Assembly (NCBI GenBank): GCA_018644745.1
Contig: JABGPX010000168.1
Span: forward strand, 1 to 6,984
Length of the DNA: 6,984 nt
Direction: 5' to 3'
Origin: Spirochaetales bacterium
Lineage (GTDB): Bacteria > Spirochaetota > Spirochaetia > ARS1246
Both the position numbers and the translations under genes were made by a program. The first letter of the stretch is position 1; each line of letters opens with the position of its first letter. The notes below the pieces were generated by a model. It saw only the letters and a list, made by a program, of their open reading frames with translations. It was not told the origin of the DNA and searched no databases. Positions 1 through 6,963 of this stretch are shown here, one piece after another.

Positions 1-92
1 ATTGCACCGAGTTTTCTCAGCTCTGCTGCAAGAAGCTTCCCCACAAACGAGGTGTTCCCGGTGCCGGAGAATACCGCCATACCTATTCTCAC
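1..92 (-). CDS. flavodoxin-fold protein, N-terminal fragment cut by the window edge
   Basis: Only the first 30 codons and two bases are in the window. They begin VRIGMAVFSGTGNTS, then FVGKLLAAELRKLGA. A short hydrophobic beta strand followed by Ser-Gly-Thr-Gly-Asn-Thr is the phosphate-binding loop of flavodoxins, which holds FMN, and the next stretch is the expected first helix. The SGTGNT form is common in the EFR1-type proteins that join a flavodoxin domain to a 4Fe-4S ferredoxin domain, but the part that would show iron-sulfur cysteines lies outside the window. The GTG start at 92 is chosen because an in-frame TAA lies two codons upstream (96-98) and AAGGGG sits six bases before it. An internal ATG at 80 is possible but would remove most of the first strand. 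The gene lies 16 bases past the stop of the second ABC half-transporter, so it is probably co-transcribed with it; a functional link is not shown. Confidence 0.75.
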   Translation of the reverse strand, partial: MRIGMAVFSGTGNTSFVGKLLAAELRKLGA

Positions 93-98
93 CAGTTA

Positions 99-104
99 CC
101 CCTT
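99..104 (-). promoter_or_regulatory. ribosome binding site of the flavodoxin-like gene
   Basis: AAGGGG on the minus strand stands six bases before the GTG at 92. It lies between the transporter stop (109-111) and this start, and it is what decides for GTG over the downstream ATG at 80. Confidence 0.6.
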
Positions 105-108
105 GCAG

Positions 109-1928
109 TTATGATAGCACTTCCCTATCGCCGGCTGATTCTATGTAGGCAAAAGATTGGTGGCGGAAGTAGGTATTGTACAGTTCCGAGTAGCTGCCGC
201 CGGCATCAAGAAGAGTCGTGTGGGTTCCTTCCTCTATTACCCGCCGGCAAGCACAATAATCCGGTCGGCCGTTTTCACCGTCGATAACCGATGGGCGATT
301 ACCACGGCGGTCCGCTCTGCCATCAACGTCTCGAGTCCCTCCTGAATCTGGGCCTCGGTAAATGGATCGACGCTTGCGGTAGCTTCGTCGAGGATAAATA
401 AGCCAGGATTCTTCAATAATACCCTTGCCAACGCGACTAACTGCCTTTGTCCCATAGAAATACTTCCGCCTCGGGCACCAACATCGGTGTCTAAGCCCGA
501 GGGGAGATCTTCGATCCAATCGCCCCCGGAAATATGCCGCGCGGCCTTTTCCACCATTGTATCGTCGGCATCAGGGCGGCCATACCTGATATTATCCCTG
601 ACGGAACCAGTGAAGAGGTACGGTGTCTGCGGCACAGCGCCGATATGGTTTCGATAATCTCCCAAGTCAAGGGAACGAATATCTTTACCATCCACTAACA
701 AAGTGCCTTCCTGAAACTCATAAAACCTGGCTATCAGTCTGGCAAGACTCGTTTTACCAGCACCAGTGTGGCCTACAATTGCCAGCGTTTCTCCTGCCGG
801 TATATGAAGAGAAAAATTCTCCAGGATTTGATCCTTACCGTCATAGCTGAAATTTACCTCTTTAAATTCTACTAACCCGCGGAAACCGCGTACCGGTTTG
901 CTGTCGGTTTGTTTAACGCTGGATTCGGCATCGATAAGCGAAAACACCCGTTCCGAAGCGGCAAGACCGTTCTGAAATTGGCTCCAGAATGAAGCGATAT
1001 TCACCAAGGGCCACCAGAAATACCACACCGATTGCATGAACAAATACCAGCTTCCGGGAGAAATTCCCACTTTCCTGGTCGCCAGTCCTCCCAGATATGC
1101 GACTACGCCCATAACGGCGGCAGTGGAAAGATCCATAACGGGTAGAATGGTATCCATTACAAGCCCTCGGGACAGACTGATACTATACGCTTCGCGGTTA
1201 TTTTGATCGAAATTCTCGTATATTGCCTTTTCGCGACGGAAATTCTTGGCGATCATGATGCCGCTAATCGATTCCTGTATCAAGGCGTTAATTTTGGCCC
1301 TTGCCCGTTTTGCATTCTGCGTCGACTTTCGAGCTATTCTCCTGAAGCCCAATGCTAAAAAAAACACGAGGGGTACCATAGCAACGATCAATAGCGTCAG
1401 CTTGACGTCTATCATAATGAGCAGCCACGCGAGCAGGATAACTACAAGCAGCAGTTGGCTGAGGAAATCCACCACCATCGTTACGACACTGGAGAAATCA
1501 TCGGTATCGGAGGTCACCCTGCTTATGATTTTTCCGGTTGGATTAGTGTCGAAAAAAGACATGTCGTGGTAAATCGCGGCATCGAAGACGTCTTTCCTCA
1601 GAGCGAGGACCACGTCGCCGACAACCCGGGCGGATACCCATTGCCGTATAAAATTGAAACCCCAGGCGAATCCCCCAAGGAGGATGATGCCCGCCGCAAG
1701 GATCAGGAAAGCGACGGTGGTCGGTCCCTCGCTGACCAGGTCAATGCCCTTCGAAATCAGAATCGGGCTCGCGGTACCGAATAGCGAGTTTAGAGTGAAC
1801 ATCGCAGCCAGGATGATCATTTTGCGCCGATACGCTCCGAAGTAGCCCATGATTCTCCGGAGGAGTTCACGGTCGCTGTAGGTTCTGTCGTAAGACTCGG
1901 TATCGAGTCCGTACATGATAAACGGCAA
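109..1928 (-). CDS. ABC exporter half-transporter (membrane domain plus ATPase), second subunit, frameshifted near its C-terminus
   Basis: Fused membrane and ATPase subunit of an ABC exporter, acting in the inner membrane. Residues counted from the TTG at 1928: about six membrane segments (roughly 36-56, 72-95, 150-170, 176-195, 258-281, 293-312), then the nucleotide-binding domain from about 350. Motifs are Walker A GHTGAGKTS (386-394), Q-loop Gln434, signature ISMGQ (490-494, Met where Gly is usual), Walker B FILDE with catalytic Glu515, and H-loop His546. The reading frame stops at 237-239 just after IIVLAGG; the missing end (RVIEEGTHTTLL and on to TAA at 109-111, 44 codons) continues in the next frame, so the gene carries an indel near 237-248. 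Start: TTG at 1928 has GGAGG five bases ahead, whereas the ATG at 1916 is 17 bases from it. The longer open frame back to 2057 only overlaps the preceding gene. It follows the first ABC half by 11 bases and is probably its heterodimer partner. Substrate unknown. Confidence 0.88.
237..248 (-). other. frameshift site in the second ABC half-transporter
   Basis: On the minus strand the frame reads GCC GGC GGG and then two stops in a row, TAA TAG. Read one base back, the same DNA gives CGG GTA ATA GAG GAA (RVIEE), then GTH, which is the conserved end of an ABC exporter ATPase domain (usually G-R-[IV]-x-E-x-G-T-H). Loss of one base in this G/C-rich tract would explain the shift but leaves the product one residue short of the usual spacing; loss of four bases would restore the normal LAGGRVIEEGTH. 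No slippery heptamer is present. Confidence 0.8.
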
Positions 1929-1933
1929 GCGGT

Positions 1934-1941
1934 CCTCCCTT
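1934..1941 (-). promoter_or_regulatory. ribosome binding site of the second ABC half-transporter, overlapping the upstream stop
   Basis: AAGGGAGG on the minus strand shares its first two bases with the TAA stop (1940-1942) of the preceding subunit. GGAGG ends five bases before the TTG at 1928, an ideal distance, and 17 bases before the first ATG. It therefore supports the TTG start and close translational linkage of the two subunits. Confidence 0.6.
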
Positions 1942-3592
1942 AGGTTGTGTAGCGGGTGAAAATACGCCGGTAGACATCGCTCCGGCCCATCAGTTCTTCG
2001 TGGGAGCCCTGGTCCGCCAATGCTCCCCGCTTCAACACGATAATTGAATCCGACCACCGGATCTGACTGAGACGGTGGGTAATAAGAAAGGTAGTGCGTT
2101 TTCGGCTGATCGCCTTCATTGCTTTCTGGATTTCATCCTCTGTGGCACTGTCGATTGCGCTGGTACTGTCATCAAGGATCAGTATCCGCGGGTCGGTGAG
2201 AAACGCCCGTGCGATGGCGATTCTCTGGCGCTGCCCGCCGGATAGCGTCACGCCGCGTTCACCTATCTCGGTTTCATAGCCTTTTTCAAAAGACATGATA
2301 AAATCGTGGGCTTGGGCCAATTTAGCCGCTTCTTCCACCTGCTCCTGAGTCGCGTCCGTAAGACCGAAAGCTATATTCTCCGCGATTGACAGAGAGTACA
2401 GAAACACGTCCTGTTCAATAGTAGAGATTTGGGATCTGAGAGAATCGAGGCTCCATTCTCGGACATCGAAGCCGTCTACCTTTACCGCTCCGCCGTTCGT
2501 ATCAAATATCCGATTGATGAGCTTGGTAAGAGTGCTCTTTCCCGATCCTGTCTGGCCCACGATAGCGACTGTCTGACCGGGCTTCGCAGAAAAAGAAATT
2601 TCCGTGAGAACCGGACTCTCCTCATAAGCAAAGTTTACCTTGTTAAACTCGACGGCTCCCTCTATCCCGGCCCGGCGGCCCGCGGTGTTTTCGTCGAACT
2701 CTGATTCGGTGTTAATTAAATCCAATATGCGTTTTCCGCTTGCCAAGCCGAGTTGTACCAGGTAGAAGGAAAAGACAGACATAAACGTGGGGCCTTTGAG
2801 AGCTGTCATCAATCCGAAGAATCCTATGGCCTGACCGAGGCTGATTGCGCCGCTCCTCCAGGTATACAGTCCATGGAAAAAGGCGGCTCCCCAAAAAACA
2901 CTGAACACCAACATGGGTAAATAGCGGGCCCGTATCCGGCCTTGCTTCACAAAAGAATCCCGGTATTTCCCGGCGGTGCCTGCAAACTTCTCCCGCTCGT
3001 GGCGCTCCCTGGCGTTGGCCTTTACCACCTCAATCCCGGCAATCGCGTCGGTAAGTCCCGCGTTCATCACGCCGAATTGCTCTCTGATTTCGGTACTCAC
3101 CGGCTTTAATCTTCTATTGTAATCGTATGCGGTTATAATCAGAAACACTGTGAATATTAAAGGAACCAGAAGCAGTTTCCAGTATAAAAGGCCGATCATT
3201 GTGATAGGAATAACCAGGCCGACGAACGCGTCTACGATCAACATGACACCAGGGCTAAACATCATATTGAGCATACGCACGTCGTTAGTTGCCCGTGCCA
3301 TGATATCGCCGATTCTCTGCCTTCCGTGGAACGTCTGGCTTTTTCCAAGTAATTCCGAATACAACTCGTCGCGGCCGTCCCGTTCTATTCGCTGAGCAAG
3401 AAACTCAACCGAGTAGTTGCGCAGCAGAGCGCTTATTCCCTGAACCGCTCCGAAACCAATTATAGCGAGCGCGACAGTGAGCAGCGCGGTGGAGGTCCAA
3501 CCGGGTTTTATTATTACGTCAAATCCTCTACCGATATAAATATGAATGTTTGAGTAAGCAAAAGTGTTGATGAGAGACATAAGCAGGACCAT
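1940..3592 (-). CDS. ABC exporter half-transporter (membrane domain plus ATPase), first subunit with degenerate catalytic site
   Basis: Fused membrane and ATPase subunit of an ABC exporter. Counting from the ATG at 3592 (550 residues): membrane segments at roughly 1-20, 36-56, 114-134, 138-156, 226-247 and 256-276, then the nucleotide-binding domain from about 313. Motifs are Walker A GQTGSGKST (346-354), Q-loop Gln394, canonical signature LSGGQ (450-454), Walker B LILDD (471-475) and H-loop His506. The residue after Walker B is Asp475 instead of the catalytic Glu, as in the catalytically weak half of heterodimeric exporters such as TM287; the partner would be the gene 11 bases downstream. 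The chosen ATG has no ribosome binding site and leaves the protein short at the N-terminus: the frame upstream still reads transporter-like sequence (RWVASHALRYPLFPA) back to a TAA at 3656-3658, but without ATG, GTG or TTG. The true start is therefore unresolved. Substrate unknown. Confidence 0.88.
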   Translation of the reverse strand: MVLLMSLINTFAYSNIHIYIGRGFDVIIKPGWTSTALLTVALAIIGFGAVQGISALLRNYSVEFLAQRIERDGRDELYSELLGKSQTFHGRQRIGDIMARATNDVRMLNMMFSPGVMLIVDAFVGLVIPITMIGLLYWKLLLVPLIFTVFLIITAYDYNRRLKPVSTEIREQFGVMNAGLTDAIAGIEVVKANARERHEREKFAGTAGKYRDSFVKQGRIRARYLPMLVFSVFWGAAFFHGLYTWRSGAISLGQAIGFFGLMTALKGPTFMSVFSFYLVQLGLASGKRILDLINTESEFDENTAGRRAGIEGAVEFNKVNFAYEESPVLTEISFSAKPGQTVAIVGQTGSGKSTLTKLINRIFDTNGGAVKVDGFDVREWSLDSLRSQISTIEQDVFLYSLSIAENIAFGLTDATQEQVEEAAKLAQAHDFIMSFEKGYETEIGERGVTLSGGQRQRIAIARAFLTDPRILILDDSTSAIDSATEDEIQKAMKAISRKRTTFLITHRLSQIRWSDSIIVLKRGALADQGSHEELMGRSDVYRRIFTRYTT

Positions 3593-3655
3593 CGCGGGAA
3601 ACAGGGGATATCGCAGGGCATGAGAAGCTACCCACCGTGCCGGCCCCTTTCTGTT
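3593..3655 (-). other. probable missing N-terminus of the first ABC half-transporter, without a usable start codon
   Basis: In frame with the ATG at 3592, the 21 codons after the TAA at 3656-3658 read NRKGPARWVASHALRYPLFPA. The part from RW onward resembles the amphipathic lead-in and first membrane helix usual in this class, so it is probably translated in a healthy gene. No ATG, GTG or TTG occurs in it. A good AAAGGGG (3644-3650) with a GTG eight bases on (3633-3635) exists, but that GTG is out of frame with the gene. An upstream ATG ATG (about 3665-3670) runs straight into TAA. A small indel or a sequence error here is the simplest explanation; a non-standard start such as CTG is the alternative. 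Confidence 0.45.
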
Positions 3656-3762
3656 TTATTTACCTCATCATATAGTAGATCTGATTCGGCGTATAGTGAG
3701 AAAACGATTGTAATGAAGAAAACCGGACAAGCTCGTGAAATCCGGCGTGTCCCGTCAATATC

Positions 3763-3795
3763 AGCCAAATTTTAGATACAGCTTTAAATTTGGCT
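3763..3795. repeat. perfect 10-bp inverted repeat with 13-base spacer
   Basis: The arms AGCCAAATTT (3763-3772) and AAATTTGGCT (3786-3795) are exact reverse complements around a 13-base A/T-rich spacer. No T-run follows the stem on the minus strand, so it does not look like an intrinsic terminator. Its place about 170 bases upstream of the ABC operon suggests a regulator-binding site or an mRNA hairpin. No regulator gene is in the window. Confidence 0.5.
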
Positions 3796-3819
3796 TAATG
3801 CCAGGTAGAGTGGATGGAT

Positions 3820-3841
3820 GATACCGCGAACGTCGCGTATC
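3820..3841. repeat. nine-base-pair inverted repeat with one bulged base
   Basis: The arms GATAC(C)GCGA and TCGCGTATC pair over nine positions with a single extra C on the left and a three-base ACG loop. The stem is G/C-rich in the middle. It lies about 80 bases past the lipoprotein stop and about 25 bases from the other inverted repeat. No T-run follows on either strand, so an operator or an mRNA 3' stabilising hairpin is as likely as termination. Confidence 0.4.
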
Positions 3842-3918
3842 TGTTATTCGCTGAAAGTTGAGCATACGGTCTGGTATGATAGGAACTGATATAGGAAAAA
3901 TAGTCGGTTAGTTTCCCG

Positions 3919-6900
3919 TTACGGCCCCGTCAGTTTGACTACCCTGAGGCCACCGCTGCCGTCGGCCAGGAATGCATAGGAGCCGGCAATGGCCACATCC
4001 TCGGCGTTGCCGGGAGAGTCGTATTGGGCAATGAGTGCCGGGTTTGTGGGATCCGCTATATCGATAATCAGAAGCCCGGAATCGCGATCCGCCACGAAGG
4101 CGTAGTGGCTGATAGCGACCACTCCTTGAGCAAACTCGTCGTCAAGCGGTGGCTCGTCGTACCGACCGAGGAATGATGCTTGGGTGGGGTTTGAGACATC
4201 AAGGAGCACAAGGCCCGATAGCTTGGAGGCGATGCAGGCTATGTTATCCAAGACATCCACGTCGAGTGCCGGGCTCGGGGTAAGGTATTCATCCGCAAGT
4301 GATAACGACGGCTGTTCTGATATGTCGATGATCTGCAAGCCTTCAATACCATTCGGTGCAAAGGCGTACGATCCGGAAATGGTGGGACATTTGACGTATC
4401 CGTCGGAGTTGAGAGTGTTCACGAGGATTGGAGATGATGGATCGGAGATGTCGACAATCTGAAAGCCCCCGTCGTGCCCGCCCATGTAGGCGTAAGCGCC
4501 CCTCACAGCGATACCTCTGGCGTACCTCGGTGTATCGCAGCTACCGGCGAGGGTTGGCGAGGAAGGATCGGAGACATCGATGATCGCAAGCCCCCAGCTA
4601 TCCTGCGCGACATAAGCAAAATCACCTGCAACTGCAACTCCAAGCGCCGCTCCTTCCGTATCGTAGACTCCGCTAAGCGACAAAGCGGTAGGAACGGAGA
4701 TGTCGAAGATCTGCAAACCAAGTCCATGTTGTGCCACAAATGCATAGGAACCTGAAACCGCGACATCTTCGGCATGCCCTGCAGTTGCGTGGCTGCCTGC
4801 CAGCGTCGGGGAGCCCGGTCGTGTGATGTCCATGACGTAGATACCGTTACCGTAATCGGCTACATAGACATATGAACCTGCCACCGCGACTCCCGACACG
4901 TATCCTGTATTTGAGTTGTCGCAATGGTCAATGCTGACCGGTGCGGAGGGATCGGAAACATCGACAACCGCGAGGCCACCGTCCATCGCTGCTACGTAGG
5001 CGAAGTTGCCGTCATCAGACAACGCGACACCGAACGCGTATCCCTGGATCTCGACGCTGCCCATCAGCGTTGGATTGGGCGTCGTCGTGATGTCGACAAT
5101 CTGCAGCGCGTGATACTCGGCGGCCACGTAGGCGTGGTCGCTCGACACGATCACATCAACCTCGTTGCTGTTGCCGGTGGTGATGTTAACAGATCCGTCT
5201 GCTTGCGGATCGTCTGGGCTCGAGATGTCCAGTCTGATAAGACCATATGTCTCGCTGGTCACGTAAAGATGAGAGCCCGAAACCGTTAAGCCCATGGCTT
5301 TGCCTGCGTTATAGGTTGATATGAGAGTCGGTGCGTCCGGTGTAGTGATGTCCACTATCTTGAGCGAATCGTCTCTGCACGCGATATATGCGTAGTCGCC
5401 GTCGTCTGAGAGCGCCACGCCGCGAGCCTCGTTGAAAGTAGTGTCGCCATTGCCACCGATGCCGCCGACGAGGGAAGGCGAATCGGGAGAGGAGATATCA
5501 ATGACCTGCAGTCCCCCTTCGTAGTCGGCGACATAGGCATAGTTCCCATCGCCGGACAGAGCAACGTCCATCGCCTTTCCCGGCGTATCGCAGCTTGTGA
5601 CGACAGTCGGCATCCCCGGATCGGAAATGTCGAGGACCTGAAGGCCCGCGTGCGCCGCGGCCGCGTAAGCATAGCTGCTTGAGACGGCGATCTTGTAGGC
5701 AGGCGCCGATTGATCGACCGGTCCCACATTTTCTACGTGGATATCCGGAAAGCGGCTGGGCACGGCATTGATGGAGGCGCTGACGATATCGGGCTGACTT
5801 GTCGATTTTATCCTATAGGAATACCAACTGTCATGTGTGAGATCGGTGTCCGTGAATGTGGTGTACGATGTAAGGGTTCTCACCTCCCATATCCCTCCAT
5901 CCACGCTCCGCTCGACAATGCATTCAGACGGCGGATCGGTCTCTTTCCAGCCAATGGCGATAGACCGGTGCCTTGTCTCAATCACCCAAGGTGCAAGAGT
6001 CCGCTTGCTCAAAGGAATCACGTCCTGCCTGACGGACCACGCATCCGCGCCTTGAGTATCGGGTATCACAGCCTGCAGCAGAAAGGAGTAAAATTCGCCG
6101 TTGACAAGACCGTCCCAAACATAGGGACTGGTCACATTCTCGCGGATCTTTCCGTATCGCGGATTGTGGATGCTGTAGCTTTCGGCATTTAGCACCGGGC
6201 TCCAAGAAATCGTTACCTGCTTGTTCGCCGATACGACGCTTATCGAGGCAAAATCCCCGGCGTCAGGATTGATAACCGTCACTTCTTCGGCAGAAAGGTT
6301 ACCATTCCAATCCTCGGCGACTATCTTAATAGTAGCCGGGCCGTCTATTACCTGGGTGCCGTCATCGAGGCGGGTCGCGAAATAAAAGGTAAATGTCCCG
6401 TCAGATGCCAGGCTAAGAGGTGCTGAAAGGCTTGTGCCCAACACCTGATATGTACCGGATCTGACCTCTCCGATTGACCCGCGGCCCTCCTCATCTGCAA
6501 CAACGCCGCTAACGCGCACAACCGTACTGTATGTGCTGTAGTCCCCAGGTTCGGCTATCTCGATATATGGTCCGGTAAGATCATTCTCTAGTATTACGAC
6601 TTTGATCGATTCGTTTCCGTTCCAGTCGGCGGCAGTGATCGTGATGGCAATAGAGGAGGTAACATCGACTGTACTGAACGCGTAGGTAAAAGACCCGTCG
6701 TCCTCAAAAGTAATTTCCTCGATTAGATCGAGCACTGGAATACTTACCTCCACCGATTGCACGGCGCCGTCGTTGTCGGTTGCCTTTCCCGTAAGTATTA
6801 CGTGTGACTGATAAACGTCACCATCGCTGGGTGAAGTTACGGAGATCTGCGGACTATCGACGTCAACGATCTGGTTGGCCAGAACAGGCGGAACCGGGTT

Positions 6901-6963
6901 CGGGCACGAAGTGAAGAGAAAGCTGGCTGCGAGCAACGCACATGCGACCCGGATGCGTGTCAC
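3919..6963 (-). CDS. secreted lipoprotein with Ig-like, fibronectin III-like and 14-blade LVIVD beta-propeller repeats
   Basis: A 1014-residue surface or periplasmic lipoprotein. Residues 1-20 form a signal peptide (arginines, then ALLAASFLF) ending in the lipobox FTSC, with Cys20 the expected lipidated residue; Phe at -3 is unusual outside relaxed lipoboxes such as those of spirochaetes. Two Ig-like domains follow (about 36-128 and 131-233), both ending in a D-W-N-G-N motif. Next come two fibronectin III-like domains (about 238-320 and 322-405). Residues 408-1014 are LVIVD repeats of the form YAYVA..GLQIVDISDPSSPTL, about 42 residues each. Such repeats form beta-propellers and are thought to mediate binding; no catalytic residue is evident, so the role is unknown. 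The GTG at 6963 has only a weak AGG six bases upstream, and the frame is open to the window edge, so a slightly earlier start is possible. It is separated from the ABC genes by a 326-base gap and is probably its own transcription unit. Confidence 0.88.
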   Translation of the reverse strand: MTRIRVACALLAASFLFTSCPNPVPPVLANQIVDVDSPQISVTSPSDGDVYQSHVILTGKATDNDGAVQSVEVSIPVLDLIEEITFEDDGSFTYAFSTVDVTSSIAITITAADWNGNESIKVVILENDLTGPYIEIAEPGDYSTYSTVVRVSGVVADEEGRGSIGEVRSGTYQVLGTSLSAPLSLASDGTFTFYFATRLDDGTQVIDGPATIKIVAEDWNGNLSAEEVTVINPDAGDFASISVVSANKQVTISWSPVLNAESYSIHNPRYGKIRENVTSPYVWDGLVNGEFYSFLLQAVIPDTQGADAWSVRQDVIPLSKRTLAPWVIETRHRSIAIGWKETDPPSECIVERSVDGGIWEVRTLTSYTTFTDTDLTHDSWYSYRIKSTSQPDIVSASINAVPSRFPDIHVENVGPVDQSAPAYKIAVSSSYAYAAAAHAGLQVLDISDPGMPTVVTSCDTPGKAMDVALSGDGNYAYVADYEGGLQVIDISSPDSPSLVGGIGGNGDTTFNEARGVALSDDGDYAYIACRDDSLKIVDITTPDAPTLISTYNAGKAMGLTVSGSHLYVTSETYGLIRLDISSPDDPQADGSVNITTGNSNEVDVIVSSDHAYVAAEYHALQIVDITTTPNPTLMGSVEIQGYAFGVALSDDGNFAYVAAMDGGLAVVDVSDPSAPVSIDHCDNSNTGYVSGVAVAGSYVYVADYGNGIYVMDITRPGSPTLAGSHATAGHAEDVAVSGSYAFVAQHGLGLQIFDISVPTALSLSGVYDTEGAALGVAVAGDFAYVAQDSWGLAIIDVSDPSSPTLAGSCDTPRYARGIAVRGAYAYMGGHDGGFQIVDISDPSSPILVNTLNSDGYVKCPTISGSYAFAPNGIEGLQIIDISEQPSLSLADEYLTPSPALDVDVLDNIACIASKLSGLVLLDVSNPTQASFLGRYDEPPLDDEFAQGVVAISHYAFVADRDSGLLIIDIADPTNPALIAQYDSPGNAEDVAIAGSYAFLADGSGGLRVVKLTGP
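3922..5742 (-). repeat. LVIVD propeller-repeat array, 14 units with a period near 126 bases
   Basis: The YAYVA-like strand begins at protein residues 431, 475, 524, 565, 610, 654, 698, 740, 782, 824, 866, 908, 954 and 996. Spacings are 41-49 residues in the first half and exactly 42 for five consecutive units from 698 to 908. The DNA repeats too: a GGATCGGAGA-like core followed by a (T/C)TCGA(C/T) stretch recurs on the plus strand, for example near 4440, 4566, 4950 and 5620. The final unit is only a half (YAFLADGSGGLRVVKLTGP); the first strands at 408-430 can complete it. Confidence 0.8.

Larger units (their letters stand above)
3656..3918 (-). promoter_or_regulatory. gene-free spacer between the lipoprotein gene and the ABC operon, likely promoter region
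   Basis: No open frame with coding character was seen on either strand. The spacer is more A/T-rich than the genes and contains two inverted repeats (3763-3795 and 3820-3841) annotated separately. Candidate minus-strand -10 hexamers TACAAT (3707-3712) and TACTAT (3672-3677) face the ABC genes, but neither has a convincing -35 at 16-18 bases, so no promoter is fixed. After the lipoprotein stop there is a TTTTT run (minus strand, about 3896-3901), but only a very short G/C stem precedes it, so a normal intrinsic terminator is not shown. Confidence 0.35.

Noticed and set aside
237..248. Programmed -1 ribosomal frameshifting at the end of the second ABC subunit
   Set aside because: GCC GGC GGG is not a slippery heptamer, re-pairing after a one-base slip would be poor, and the spliced product would be one residue short of the conserved spacing.
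1246..1845. Overlapping plus-strand frames opposite the second ABC subunit
   Set aside because: They are antisense to the membrane domain, have no family features, and their composition is explained by the real gene.
1929..2057. Upstream extension of the second ABC subunit by 43 codons
   Set aside because: It lies entirely over the preceding gene's conserved C-terminus in another frame and reads as non-transporter sequence; the ribosome binding site supports 1928.
3890..3925. Intrinsic terminator just after the lipoprotein stop
   Set aside because: A run of five T residues is present, but the only preceding stem is about three base pairs.
4924..5289. Plus-strand open frame of 121 codons with a repetitive look
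   Set aside because: It mirrors the propeller repeats on the other strand; the apparent repetition comes from the real gene.
3922..5742. CRISPR-like or other DNA repeat array with a period near 126 bases
   Set aside because: The period is 42 codons, the repeats are diverged and stay in frame, so this is protein-level repetition.
5710..6192. Plus-strand open frame of 160 codons inside the lipoprotein gene
   Set aside because: It is antisense to well-supported fibronectin-like and propeller coding sequence, has no recognisable domain, and shares its length with several other chance frames there.
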